This document shows positions 31,618-43,791 of a DNA stretch of 64,000 nucleotides, in pieces. The notes under the pieces are model-generated. The model saw nothing but the letters and a program-made list of their open reading frames with translations. It was not told where the DNA came from and made no database searches. Source of the DNA: Medakamo hakoo (Eukaryota > Chlorophyta > Trebouxiophyceae > Coccomyxaceae); the NCBI GenBank assembly GCA_026636295.1, contig CP089454.1, positions 620,001-684,000 of the forward strand. The letters are read 5' to 3'. Both the position numbers and the translations under genes were made by a program. Every line of letters starts with the position of its first letter. The stretch's first letter is position 1.

Positions 31618-33930
31618 TCACCCCGGTGTCACTCCCCCCCCCGACCCGCCCCCCGCCCGCTGCCGCCGCCTCAGCACCAGCCGCACCGCCTCGGGGCGCA
31701 GCGTGATCCTCGCCGCCGCGCCCGGGAACGCCGCCGCGCCAGTGCCGGGCGGCGGCTCAAACTCGTACGCCGACAGCGCGGCCGCCAGGACGAGCGAGCC
31801 TTCGAGCATGGCGAACGCCGCGCCGATGCACACTCGTGGGCCCGCGCCAAACGGCGCGAAATGGGAGTTGGGCCCCAGGCCCGCCAGCGCCGCGGCCGAG
31901 CGCAGGCCGCCCGGCCCCGGCGGCGACGCGGCCGGCCCCAGCAGCGGCAGCCACCTCTCCGGCCAAAACTGGGTGGGCGCCTCCCACGCGGCCGGCGACC
32001 GGTGGAGCAGCCAGGGCGAGACGAGCAGGGTGGTGGACGGCGGGAGGGCAAAGCGGCCGCCGCCCGGGCCGAACGAGGCGACGCCCGCCTGGGCGCACCG
32101 GCCGACGATGTACGCGGGCGGCAGCAGCCGCAACGCCTCCAACAGGACGGCTTCAATGTACGGCAGGCGTCCCGCGTCAGCCGGTTCGGGCGGCCGGCCC
32201 TGCAGCACGCTGTCGACCTCGGCGGCCGCGGCAGCCGCAGCCGCGGGGTGGCGCGAGAGCAGCGCGGCCGCCCACGCCAGCATGATGGCGGACGTTTCCT
32301 GGCCCGCCACCAGCATGGTGACCAACTCGTCGCGGGCCTGGGTGTCGGTCATGGCGGCGCCGGCCTCGTCGCGGGCGGCCAGGATGGAGGAGAGCAGGGA
32401 TGGTGGCGTGGACGGCTGTTTTTGTTTTTTACGATGGGTGGTGGTGGGTGGTGAGGGTCGTGTTTTTGTCTCGCGCTTTCGCGTTCTTCCAATCAAAAGG
32501 CGTCGGTATCAAAGTTTTTGGTTTTTATATTGTTGTGGTGTATCTTCGCAGCGAGGTGCGGCACGGAGGCCGCGCCCTCTCGACTGTTGAAGGGTCGTCA
32601 TTCGCCTGGTTTTGAGAGGGGGGGAGAGAGAGGGGTGGGAGGGGGAGATACGGGGTGGTGAGTCAGGGACGTGCGACTCGTGCAGCAGGGGCTTCGCCGC
32701 CTCTCTCCGCCACGCCCCCCACATACAACACACGCACCTTGTAGGAATAGAAACGCTCGTCACCCCAGGCCTTGCCCCGCGAACGCGCGTCGGAAGAGCG
32801 GCGACCCACAGGAGGCGGGCTCGCCCGTCCCCCGGCGGGGCTCTCTCTGTGCGCGCTGCGCGCCGCGAGCACAGTCGAGGGTTAGGCTAAAAACGCACCT
32901 GCCCACCCTGCCCCTCCTGCCGCGCCCGCTCCGCCCGGATCAGCTCGTACACCACGCCATCCAAATCTTGCACAGCCTTCTTCAGCCTGGCATTGTCCGG
33001 TGTGGGCACCCACTCCGGCAGGAGGGACGCCAGCGGGCTGGCCAGGGCGCGGCGGGCCAACACATCAAACGCGGCCGCGACCGCGGCCGTGACCCGGCCC
33101 GCCACGCCCGGCCCGCCGAGCGCGGCCTCCCCACCGAAGAGCGCGTCAGTGACGATGCGCAGCGTCAGGGCGTTGAAGTCGGCGTACACGTCGCGGACGG
33201 CCGTGGAACCGGCCGCGCCCCACGCGCCGGCCCGGGGGTCGACCAGGCCCGCCGCCGCGTCGGCCATCGCCCGGCCGTACGCCTCCACCGCGGCTTTTCT
33301 AAAGGCTGGCGCCGCCAGCTGGCGTTGCCGCCGCCACGACTCTCCGTCGGACGTGAGCAAGCCGTCGCCCGTCACCGAGGACGACGGGAAGAACGCGGTG
33401 CCGGCCTTGCCAAAGGCCGACCCGGCGCGGTCGACCAGCACGTCCTTGGCGGTCGGTCCGTCTCCGACGATGACGACCCACGACCCGCCCAGCCGGGCAC
33501 CAATGACAGGTCCGTACCGTGCGGCCAGGCTGTCTAACGTGGCCAGCGGGTCGGCCAGGAAGGCCGGCGCGATGTCGTTGGGTGGACCGGGTGGGAAGGC
33601 GGGCGGGCGCGGCGGCGGGGAAACGATGCGGGCGAGCGTGGTGAGCAGGGAGGGTGGAGACGGGGTTGCTGCGCTTGGAGAAGATGGTCTAGCAGTTGTC
33701 TGGACGGGGGTGGCAGGCGTCGGCGTCGGCGGCGGCTGGGACGGCGGCGGCGGCGAGCGTGTTTTTTCGGCCGCATTTGTTGTGCCAACGGCTAGCTTTT
33801 CATTCGTATTGACGGCGCTGACGGCGCCCTTGGCCGTGGCACGCGTGTGCTGCATCCCACCCGCTGCCGGCCGAGGACAAGGCGTCCTGCCGACTGGCAG
33901 GGTGGGCCGGCCGCCCGGCGACGGCGGCAT
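31618..33930 (-). CDS. Cytochrome P450, probably plastid-targeted
   Basis: Haem-thiolate monooxygenase of 609 residues in two exons, 33930-32899 and 32415-31618; the 483-base intron is long for this genome and phase 0. The N-terminus lacks a hydrophobic anchor. It is instead a Ser/Thr/Arg-rich, proline-ending leader of about 90 residues, suggesting plastid import as for CYP97-clan enzymes. Seen: helix C with GLLTSDGESWRRQRQLAAPAF, helix I AGQETSA, the K-helix ExxR in EALRLLPP, FWPERWLP, and the haem loop FGAGPRVCIG with Cys near 540. Helix-C wording resembles the CYP97 clan (carotenoid hydroxylases) and related algal P450s, but the family is not certain. It lies 71 bases downstream of the pfkB gene stop, on the same strand. 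Confidence 0.88.
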
Positions 33931-34001
33931 CTTGGCGCGTAGCGCGGAATGACACAATGAATCAAGTTTTTGTCCTAACAAGTGCTCCAATAAAAAATTT
34001 C

Positions 34002-35768
34002 TCAAAGCTCCAGCGCGCCCTGGACGTCGATCGGGACCAGGGGGAACCCGCCGGCCAGCCCGACGCCCGGTGCCGCCACGCCAGGCCCAGCCGCATCCAC
34101 GGCCGCCACAACTCCCGCCGCTTCCGCCTCCCCCAACGCCGCGCCCGTGTGCTGGATGGTGGCCGACGCGGCGCGCGCGCCAGCCCGGCCCAGGGCGGGG
34201 ACGGGCAGGCCGCGCAGCAAGCCCCACAGGGCGCCCGCGGCAAAGGCGTCGCCCGCGCCGTTGGTGTCGACGGGCCGGTCCGGCATCCAGACGGGCGGGA
34301 CGACGTGCAGCTCCCCCAGGGCGGACAGGACGGCGCCGTTGGCCCCGTCCGTGACGGCGGCCAAGCCGACGTGCGGGCCCAGGGCACGCGCGGCTTCCAG
34401 GGCGGTGATGGGGTAGGACAGGTCGTCATCGTCTTCGCCGTCTCCCAACAGCGCGGCGGCTTCAGCGGCGTTGGCGAAGAGGACGTCGGCCCAGCCGGCC
34501 TGCAGCGCGCGCCAGATCGCGGCCCGGTGGCGGCGCACGACGCCCGCGTCGCCCGCCGTGAAGGCGACCAGGGCGCCGCCCGCCCGGGCGGCGGCGACGG
34601 CGGACGCGATGGCGGCTTCCGCACCGGGCGCGGCCCACAGGTAGCCTTCCACAAGGAGGAGGCGGGACCGGGCCGCGGCGGCGAGCGACGGCGCGGAGGG
34701 CGACAGCGGGCCCGCAAACGCGACGTGGCTCAAAAACGTGCGGTTGGCGTCCGGCGTCGTCAGGACAAAGACGGTCCCCGTCGCGGCGTCGGCCGCGGCA
34801 GTTTCGCAGCCGGGCAGGACGTCCACGCCCGCCCGGCCCAGTTCGGCGGCGTGGAAGGCGGCCTGGGCGTCGGACCCCGCGACGGGCGAGAGCGCGACTT
34901 TCAGGCGGCCGCCGCCGCGCGCGGCCGCGTCCGCGTCGCCCAGCCGGGCCAGGGCGGCAAGCGTGTTGGCGGCGGAGCCGCCCGCGGAAATGTCGACGTC
35001 CAGCCGGGTCAGGAGGCGGGCGCGTTCGGCCGCGTCGACGACGCTGTGTTGGGTGGTGTGAGTGGAGAGTGGTGGTGAGAGGTTTGTGCGGGCCGGCCGG
35101 CGGCTAGGTGCGGCGACGGCGGCTGGCTGCATTGGGGCGTCCCGACTGTGCGAACGGGACGGCCAGTCAAGCCGTGCCTCCCGCCCTCGTTATGGCTACT
35201 ACGAGGACCCGGCATGCCGATTCCGGGGAGAAGAGGGGGGTTGTCCGAGCTGCGTGCCCGCCCCGGGGGTGCGAGCCTCTCGGCGCGGCCACACGCGCTC
35301 GGGCGGCAGGGCAAAACGAGCGAAACACCAGTCGTCGGAACGCCGCGGGCGGGCAGGCGCCCTCCCACTCCGCCCTCCCTCCACCCCAAACACTGCGGCC
35401 GTGCCCGCTGCCATCAACCACGACCGCGAAAAAACTCACCGCCTCCCGCCCTTGTCCACGCCAAACTCGGCAAGCAGGCCGTCGGGCACGGCCGCGCAGC
35501 AGTCGACGAGCGCCTCGCCCAGGCCAACCACGTCCCACAGCGGCGGTTCCGCGCCCGGGGACCGAGACGGAGAGCGTGCCCGTGCCCAGGACGCGGACGC
35601 GGCGCCGGAGTGAGCGGTTGTCCGGGCGGCACGGGTGTCGGGAGTGCGTCGCGGGCGGCGGCGGGCCGCCGGCGTCGCCGGCCGGGCGCTCAATGCGGTC
35701 GCGGCCGGGGCCAGGGCGGGTTTAGGCCCTCCCGCCACGCTGGCGCGCAGGGCAGAGGGTGCCGGCAT
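34002..35768 (-). CDS. pfkB-family carbohydrate kinase, NARA5-like, plastid-targeted
   Basis: Ribokinase-type sugar or nucleoside kinase. Two exons, 35768-35440 and 35043-34002, encode 456 residues. A transit-like leader (about 1-70; Ala/Ser/Arg/Pro-rich, no acids) precedes VVGLGEALVDCCAAVP. The next exon has the substrate-site glycines GGSAANTLAALARLG, then GTVFVLTTPDANRTFL, LLLVEGYLW and DVLFANAAEA. The ATP/anion-hole signature DTNGAGDAFAAGALWG includes the catalytic Asp near residue 370. The TTPDANRTFL and VEGYLW wording fits the plant plastid group containing NARA5, which is needed for plastid gene expression, better than fructokinases; substrate unproven. The ATG at 35768 opens the leader. 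Confidence 0.85.
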
Positions 35769-36114
35769 GTGTGTTTGAGGCCGTGCCGGAGAAGAACAGG
35801 GACTGAGAGGCGGAGAGGGGCGCGGAGCCTGTCTCTGCCTGTGCCACAAGCGCTCGGCACAGAGTTTTGTGGGTGTGGAGAGCTGGGAGGCAGGCAAGTC
35901 GTGGTGTGTCTTCATACAGTTCTTTGTGTGCGCCTAGAAAAAGAAAAATCGGAGGACGCGCCCTCTCGCACCCCCCCACACTCTCTCTCACACGCAGTAC
36001 CTTCAGTGCAGGGAGGAAAACAAAGCAGGAAAAAAAAAACGCGAGTGCAAGGGTTGAATGTTCTCCATCCATCCAGTGATGGGGAGAGAGAGAGGGGTGC
36101 CCCCTCCCTCTCTC
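35769..36114. promoter_or_regulatory. Intergenic region between pfkB and WD40 genes
   Basis: 346 bases, both neighbours on the - strand, so this holds the WD40 gene 3' end and the pfkB promoter. Contains an A9 run near 36029-36037 and CT/GA-rich patches at 35983-35992 and 36082-36091. No ORF with family similarity, no TATA seen. Confidence 0.4.
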
Positions 36115-39100
36115 TCACATCACCGAGCAGCCAGCCATGACCTGCGCGCCGCCGCCACCGCCGCCAGGGCCGTCGTCGTCGCCACCGTCGTCGCCGTCGC
36201 GGCGGTCCCGCTGGACAGCGGCGGGCCCGCTGCGGCGGCGGGGGGCGGGCGCCGCCACAAAGGCGCCGCCGCCGCCCATCATGCCCGCGGCAAAGAGCCC
36301 GCCAAAGCCGCGCACGTCGCCGCCGGCCATGGAGTACCAGCCCACGGGCTGGTCCACGCGCATGGTGCGGGAGGCCATGGCCGACGCGTTGGCGCGGGCG
36401 ATGGCGGGCGCGGCCCACAGGGGCGCCGGCCCGTCGCCGGCGGGCTCCCACAGGCGGACGGTCGAGTCGAGCGCGCCCGACGCGAGGCGCGGGAAGAACG
36501 GGTGCGGCGCGACCGCGCAGACGGGCGGGCCCACGCTGGTTTCGGGCAGGGACCGGATGGGCGCCGTGCCGGGCGCGGGCGGGACGGCGGACGCGGCGTC
36601 CGCGGCGGCCGCGCCCGCGCCGGCGGTCGGGACCGGGTCGTCCGAGGGCGGCGGCGGCGGGGCCAGCATGTTGACGAGGGCGCCGGACGCGCGGGACCAA
36701 ATGAAGATGCGGCCGTCCTCCGAGGGCGCGACGACCCAGTCGCCGTTGCCGCCCATGAGGGCGATGTCCCGGGCCAGCGCGCTGTGGCGGTGGCCCGCAA
36801 ACCGGCGGGCGAAGCAGCCGCGCTGTTCGGCCTCGTCAAAGCGGGAGCGGCGGTGGGCGCGGCGGAAGCCACGGCCGCCGCCGTCGTCGTCGTCGTCCGA
36901 GGAAAAGGCGGGGGCGCCGTCTTCGTCGTCGGACGAGGCCGGCCCGCCCGCCGCGCCGGACCCGCCGGCAGGGGCTGCGCGGGCGCGCCACCCACCGCCC
37001 AGGCCCTCGGCTTCGGACGTCGACCCGCCCTCGTCGTCGTCGCCCTGGATGGCCGCGTCCAGGGAGTCGGCCTGGGCGGGCGCGTCGATGCCGGCCCGGC
37101 GCTGGCGCAGGCGGTGGGCAGGCGGCAAGTCCGGGTCGGAGGCAGGGGGGTGGGCGGGCGGGTTGGCCGCGCCGGCGGCCGCCGTGCGGCGGCGGCGCGT
37201 CGGCCGGCTCGGGCCCCCATCGCCGCCGTCCAAGACGGGCCGAGCCGCGGCCGCGGCGGCGGCGGCGGCAGCAGCCGCGGACGCGACGTGCGTGATGGTG
37301 TCGTGGTCGCGTTCGGAAACCAGGCGGCCGCCCGCAGCGGCGGCGGCGACGGCGGCGCGGGCGGCAGCGGTCGCAGCGCGCACGGCCGTTTCCTGGCCAG
37401 GCGGCGCGACGAGGCGGGGCGCGGGCCGGGCCGCGTTGTGAACGACGGCCGCCGCGGCGGCGGCAGCGGCGGCCGCCGCAGCCACAGCCGCCGCGGCGGG
37501 CGCCAGGTCCCCACCCGACGGCGGGGCCGGCAACTCGCGCGGCGCGTCGGTGTCCAGGGGCAGGCCGCCCGCGACGCGCGCGGTCGGCGTGCGTGACATG
37601 ATGCGCGCCAGCCGGGCGGCGGCCGACGGCGGGCGGGCGGCGGTGCCGGGCGTGCGGCGGCCCTGGCCCTGGGAGGGAGGCTGGGCGCCGCCGTCGGGCC
37701 GCGGCTCACCGCCGCCGCCACCGCCGACGATGCGCCCACCGTCCGTTTCCGCATACCCTTCGATCGCTTCCCAGTCGATGCGCACGCCACCGCCGCCGGC
37801 CCCACCGCCGGCGCGTGGGGAGGGCGGGGCCGGGGCGGGAGCGGGTTGGGAGTCGGGCGCGGGGCGTTTGGCGCCGCCGCTCGGCCGCGGCGCCCGGCCG
37901 CGCGTGGTCGGGCCCGACCCGCCGCCGCCGGCGGGCGGGGGCGGCGCAGCAGCGGTGGGGCCGCTGCCCCCGCCCACGCCCGCCGCCGCGGCCGCCGCGT
38001 TGGCAGCCGCGGTCGCGGCGGCTTCCGCGGCGGCAGCACGAGCGGCGCGGGTGGTGCGCCGGCCGCCGGCGGTCCCAGCAGGCGGCGCGGCTTCGGCCGC
38101 GCCACCGCCGCCGCGGCCGCCGCTCCCGGGCGTCACCGCCGCCGCGGCCGCGGCCGCCGCGGCTTCGGCCGCGACCGCGTACGTCTCCCGGTCATGGGCG
38201 CGGGCCAGGGCGCGCAGGGCGCGCGCATCATCCGCGTCAGCAGCGCCGGCGGTGGTGGGGGGCGCGCCGCCGCCGCCGCCCGACCGCCCGGCGCCGTCCC
38301 CGCCCGCCGGCGCCCGGCGCGGGCGGTGGCCGTGGCGGCGGCGCCCGCCCCGGTCATCGCCATCGCCGTCGCCCTCATCATCGCCCGCCGCCCGGGCCAG
38401 GGTCTCGTCCAGCGGGCGGGCGTGGGCGGCCACGCCGAAGGAGTAGGCGGCGTCCGACGCGTACGTCGCGACGAGCTCGCGCCCGTCGGGCGACCAGGCC
38501 AGCGCCCAGACGGGCAGGGGGCGGGTGGCGGGCGGGGCCGCGCCCCACATGGGCCCGACCGTGGACTTGGCGGCCCGGTTGGCGGTGCCGGGCGTGAGGT
38601 GGGAGGGGACGAACGCGGCGGCGACGGACGGCGGGCGGCCGAGCGCGCCGCCGCCCCGCCCGCGGCCGGCCATGCGCCGGTCGTATAGGCGGACGACGGG
38701 GTCGGACCCGCCCGTCGCGAACTGGTACGGGTGGACGGGGTCGACGGCCAGGGCGTTGATCTTGACCGTGCCGCCCTGGCGGCCCCCCCGCTGGTCGGCG
38801 AGGATGGGCAGGGCCGCGTCGTCGAGGCCGGCGCGGCCGGCCGGGCCGGGCGGCGGGCGCGGCTGGGGCACGCGGACGTCGACTTGCAGGACCAGGCCGT
38901 CCTCGGACCCGCTCAAAAACGTGTGCGCGTCCAGGGGGGCCAGGCCACGCACCCGGCCCCGGTGCAGGCGGAAGGGCAGGACGGCGCCCTTGGCCGCGTC
39001 GGCCAGGCGCACCTCGCGGTCGGCGGCCGACGTGAGCAAGCGCGCGCCGCGCACGTCGCCGCGGCCCGGGGCCAGGGAATCCATGAAGCGGACAGTCTGG

Positions 39101-39764
39101 ATGGCGCCCGTGTGACCCTGGGTTGAGTGGTGGGTGGGTGGGTGGGTGGGTGGGTGGGAGGGTGGGTGGGAGGGAGGGCGCGCCGAGAGCCGAGGGCGTC
39201 GCGAGGAAACCCTGAGAGACAGGGGGAGGGAGAGTTGCGGGCGGGCGGGCGGGGGCGGGCGCGACGCAGCGCCGAGAAAAAAACCGCCCGGCCCGCCCCT
39301 CGGCGCCCTCTCCCACCCCTTCCGCCACGCGTCCACCCACCCCAGGCCACGCCCACGCCCTGCCTCCACCCACTCACCACGTCCATGAGGTGGCACACGC
39401 CGGGCGCGTCGCCCTCCACGTCCCACACGCGCACGCGGTGGTCGTCGCCCGCGGCGGCCAACAGGCCGCCGCCAGGCGACCAGGCGACGGAATGGATCGA
39501 GTTCTGGCCGCGCGGGGCGTTGACATTGGCCACTCCCGGCGCGCGCAGCTCCGCCACGGGCGCCAGGCGGCGGACGAGGGCTTCGTCCGACGCACAGCTG
39601 CGGACAAAGGCGTGGCGGGCATGGGCCGCGGCCACGGCCGCAACCGCTTCGGACCCGGGCCCCGGGCCCGGTGCGCCACCGCCGAGGGCGCGGTCCAGCA
39701 GCCGGCGGACGGGGCCGTCGGCTGGGGCGCCCAGGGCGCGGCGCCGCTGGTTCTGGCGGTGCAT
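36115..39764 (-). CDS. DCAF6/DCAF8-like WD40 protein (CUL4-DDB1 substrate receptor candidate)
   Basis: 1129 residues in two exons, 39764-39378 and 39117-36115. N-terminal repeats include SIHSVAWSPGGGLLAAAGDD-type WD40, GHTGAIQTVRF, LTSAADREVRLAD, FLSGSEDGLVLQVDVR and VKINALAVDPVHPYQFATGG with LYDRR. VWALAWSPDGRELVATY follows. Then a disordered Ala/Gly/Pro insert of roughly 480 residues separates these from the last blades: RRFAGHRHSALARDIALMG, WVVAPSEDGRIFIWSR and VAPHPFFPRLASGALDSTV. The split WD40 with a long insert and the GHR...FIW blade are features of DCAF6/DCAF8 proteins, which recruit substrates to CUL4-DDB1 ubiquitin ligases. The intron acceptor is preceded by a CCCA repeat. Shares a 168-base divergent promoter with the next kinase gene. 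Confidence 0.82.
39128..39178 (+). repeat. (GGGT)n tract, G-quadruplex prone
   Basis: Tandem GGGT/GGGA units on the + strand. On the sense (-) strand they are CCCA units forming the pyrimidine tract directly ahead of the WD40-gene splice acceptor. More than eight G3 runs make a G-quadruplex likely on the non-sense strand. Confidence 0.85.
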
Positions 39765-39932
39765 TGCGCACGCACGAGAGAGAGAGAGAACAGAGAAGTG
39801 AGAAACTGGGAGAGCGCGCACAGAGCGCCGAAGCCCGAAGCCGGGAGAGACCGTGTGACCGACGGGGGCCGAGCCGCCCCTCCTTTCTCCGCTTTTTCGC
39901 CATGGCCTGACCTCTTGGACGGGCCTGATACC

Positions 39933-42900
39933 ATGGCCTCTCCCACGGCCAGGTAAATCATGCTGTCCGCTTTGAGTGGGGTGTGTGTGTGCGAGGGGCC
40001 GCGACGCCGGGAGGGCGACCGCCCGTGCGGTCGGAAAACAGCGCACGATGCTAGCGGTGCTAGCTGGAAGAGAGTGCATGCGTGCGGGATAAGAGCCTGG
40101 CCGGGCTCGTCCAGCGAGGCTGCCTGCCTTCCGATCGCCGTGGGCGGGAGGCCCAGCCCTCGAACGGGTCGTTCAAGGCCAGCGCGTGGCCGGCAAAGGG
40201 CCGCATCCCCTCGCGCGGCGGAGGCGCGCTTTTTTTCTGGGCGACAGTCGCCGCTGACACCTAGTCACCCCTCACACCTCCACCTACCATTGTTCCGTCC
40301 AGGCGTGCCCGGGCCGCCATTTCCCGGACGTTCCTGGTGGCTGCGGCCGCCGCCTGGGCGACCAAGCTTGCGGGCGTGACAAACCACCAGGAACGCCTCG
40401 CCAGGCGCAGCGGCCAGGGCGGCGCCGGAGTCGCAGGCGTGCTCGACTTCATTGTCGGGTGGGCCTTCCTGACGGACGCCGAAGCTTTTGCGCGGTGGCG
40501 GAATGACTTGGACCGCGGCGGCCTGCGCAAAGTGTGGGCCATGGCCGCCTTGGAGTTGGCAGCCATCTGCGCCGGCTTCCTCGCCACGCTGCCCTCGGCC
40601 CCACGCGCGCTGGTGCTCATGGCGGCGTGCCTGCTGGTCTGCCTGTCCCTGACCGACCCGCCCGAAACCGCCGTCGAAATCGTGGCCAACCACGCCCGCC
40701 TGGGCGTGCCGCTGCCGTCTTACAGAATCGCGGTCGTGGCCGGGTGTGTTCTGGGCGCGGTGTCACAGGTCCTCGCCGCGCTCGCGCTCGCGTGGGACGA
40801 CGACGACGGCAGGGGCGGCGGGATGGACGGCGGCGGCGGCGCCGAGGAGGAGGAGGACGAGGCGGCGGCCGCTGCCGCTGCCGACGAGCTGGCGCCGTCC
40901 TCGACGTCATCCGACCCGGAGAAAGGCGGCGGTGCCTTCCTGTCGCCGGCCGCCACTGCGTCGTCCGCGCCAGCGCCCCCGCCCTCGCCCTTCCCACACC
41001 CGACCGCACCCCCGTACCCGCCCGACCCGACCGCCCGCGGCCTCGCGCCCTGGCAAGCCCGCCTGGAAGCGCTCACCTTGCGCACCCTGGACACCAACCG
41101 GGACGCGGTGGTCAGGGGTGGGTACGCGCTGTGCGCAGTGGCCTGGGCCGTGACAGTGGCGGGCATTGTGCAGGGGGCCACGGCGCGCCGCGGCCCCCAC
41201 GCGTGGTGGCCGACCCACATCCCGCTCGCCGCGCTCGTCGCCGGCGCCCAGGGCTTTGCTTTGCTGCTGGCGGCCCTGAACGCGTACGGCCCCATCCCCT
41301 GGATCCGCGGCCGTGCGGGCCTGGCGTCCCTGGTCGCCCTCGAAGGCGCGGCCATCGCCACGGTCACGCGCATCAACCGCCGCTGGGCGAGCACGGCCAC
41401 CCTGTTTGGCTTCCGCGTCGTCGGGTCGACGCCCTCCGCCCCGCCCGGCTGGTTCGTCTTCAACGGCGGGGCCTGGGGCTTTGTCGCCGTCGCCGCCAGC
41501 GTGGCCGTCGCCGCCGGGTCCACGCGCCGCCGCCCTGTGGCAGACGCCCACCCGCCGCGCGCGCTGTTCCAGCGCCTGTCGGCCGCGGCCGGCGTCGCGG
41601 TCGCGACGGCCGGTTTCTTCACGTGCGTGGTGACGTCGGTCAAGACGTTCTTCGCCACGGGCGGCGGGCGGGTCTTGCCCGAGTCCGCGCTGTACAGCCT
41701 GGACGGCGACGTGTCCTGGCTCCTGTACCTCCTCCCGCTGCCCGCCTTCATGGTGCTGACGCCGTGCGTCCAGGCGACCGACCTGACGCACGGCCGCATG
41801 GCGACCGGCTGCGCCCTCGTCTCGACGGGGTGCCTCGTCCTGTACGCCTACCTCCTGACGCCGCCGCTGGCCCTGGGCAACAAGGTGGGCCTGGGCCTCA
41901 TCGTCTCCGGCTTCCTCGTCGTGTGCGTGCTGGGTTACGTCGACACCGACGGCCCGACCGCGCGCGCGGTGATGCGCGGCGTGCGGCGCGCGCAGGCCGC
42001 CGTCCACCTGGCCCGCGTCCGCCGCGCCCGCCGCCAAGTCAGCCTGTTCATGCCCGCGGGCTTTCGCGTGAATGCAGGCACTGGCACTGACGCCGACGAC
42101 GACGACGACGAACGTGGGATCACCGTGCTGCTGGTGGGCCAGAAAGACGAGGGCGGGAGTGGGGGTGGTGGCGGCGGGCGCGGGCTGCCGCCCGCCACGA
42201 CCGCCGCCGCGCCCGACCTCAACCTCGAAAAAGTGCTGGGCTACGGGTCGTTCGGCGCGGTGTACCGCGGCACCTTCCGCGGCGCCCGCGTCGCTGTCAA
42301 GTGCGTGTTCGCGCCGTCCGCCCGCGCCGCCGCCGCCGCCCGGCGGGAGGCCGCGCTCGGCCTGTCCCTGCGCCACCCGTCCGTCCTGGCCACGTACGCG
42401 GTCGTCGACGCGCCCATGGAGGCCGTGGCCTGGCCGGCAGACCTGGCGCTGCCACCCGGCGCGCTGGCGGCGGCTGGGCCGGCGGCTGACCGGCGCGCGC
42501 GCCGGTCCGGCGGCCCCCGCCCCCGCCTGGTCTCCATCGTCATGGAGATTTGTGACGGCGGCAGCCTGGACCGGGCGGTGCGGTTGGGGCGCATGGCCGC
42601 CCCGCCGGCGGCCGCCAAGGCGCGCAGTCGCCCCCCCAGCCGGCCCGCCACGCCCCCGCTGGAGTTATTGTCGTCGTCCCTGCTGCGCGCGGCGGTCGGG
42701 TCGGGCTCTGGCGGTAGTGGCGATGGCGGCGGTGGTGGCGGCGGGTCGTCCGGCCCGGCGACACCCCGCCCGCCGGCCGGCTCTCCCGACCGGCCGCGCA
42801 CGCCCGCCTTACCAACCACCACGCCCAGCCCGGCCCGGCGGGTGAGCTCGCTGTTCAAGCTGGATGGAGCGGGCGCGGCGACGGGTCCACAGCCTGCGCC

Positions 42901-43684
42901 CCGGCCCAACGCGGCGGCCGTGCTCGCCACGCTCCTCGACGTCGCCAGCGGCCTGGCCTTCCTCCACTCCGTCGGCGTCGTCCACGGCGACGTCAAGCCA
43001 GCCAACATTCTGTTGCGGTCGTCCGTGGCGCCCGACCCGGCGGGCCGCACGTTCAGGGCCATCCTGGCGGACTTTGGGCTGTCCAAATCCATGCTGCGGC
43101 CGCCCGGAGACGGCGGTGCCGCGGCGGGCGCCCTGCCCGGCGGCGTCGTCGGCCCGGACGCCGACCGCCTGACGCACTACACCGCGTCCGGCCATGGCAC
43201 GATGGTGTACGCGGCGCCAGAGCTGCTGTCGCTCGGGCGCACGTCGCCCGCGGCGGACGTGTTTGCCCTGGGCATTGTCATGGCCGAGGTGTGGTCGGGC
43301 GCGCCGCCGTACGGCCAGCTGCCCCCCGCCGCCGTGTTCTTCTCCGTCGTCGCGGAGGGGAGGCGGCCGTCCTTGGAAGGGCTGCATGACGCGCCGCCGG
43401 GGTACACCGCCCTGATGCAAGCCTGCTGGGCGGCCCAGCCGCACGCGCGCCCGCCCGCGTCCGTGGTCGTGAAGTGGCTCAAGGAAATGCTGGCCACCGC
43501 CGTCGCGGCGACTGCGGGGCCGTCCCGGTCGCCGTCGCCGCGCTTGGACGGCAGCGGCACGACGCTGGTCAAGACGCCGTCCCTGGGCGACCTGATCCTT
43601 GGTGCCGGCCGCGGCCGCGGCAGCAGTGGCTGGTACAGCTCAGAGTCGGGCCGGTCAAGCGGCGGCGGGCGCGGGAGCCGTTAA
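39933..43684 (+). CDS. Polytopic membrane protein kinase (TKL-like), tandem copy 1
   Basis: 1133 residues: exon 1 is 39933-39952 (MASPTA plus two bases), then a 350-base intron, then one uninterrupted exon 40303-43684. The N-terminal 580 residues hold about ten hydrophobic helices. Conserved inter-helix blocks are WATKLAGVTNHQER, DPPETAVEIV and STATLFGFRVVGS. A short basic stretch leads to a cytosolic kinase domain from about 645. Seen: LGYGSFGAVYRG, AVKCVF with the ATP Lys, HGDVKPANILL near 901, ADFGLSKS near 929, YAAPELL and the ADVFALGIVMAEVW helix. The catalytic loop is HGD, not HRD, and a Gly/Ser/Pro-rich insert of about 110 residues sits between the hinge and catalytic loop. All catalytic residues are present, so it is probably active. 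No ectodomain is evident; ligand and pathway unknown. Confidence 0.85.
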
Positions 43685-43791
43685 AGGCAATGGGAGCCTT
43701 TTGTTTTGTTCGATGGCGCACGCACGAGGAGGAGGACGTCCGTGCGTGCGGCCTAGCGACTGGGAGCGATTGAGTTTTGTCTACGATTTGA

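Noticed and set aside
32663-32872. Possible extra exon in the P450 intron (ends ERFYSYK before GTGCGTG)
   Set aside because: The two flanking P450 exons already join in phase with good family similarity, and this piece would need a first intron of only about 40 bases. The donor-like match is probably chance.
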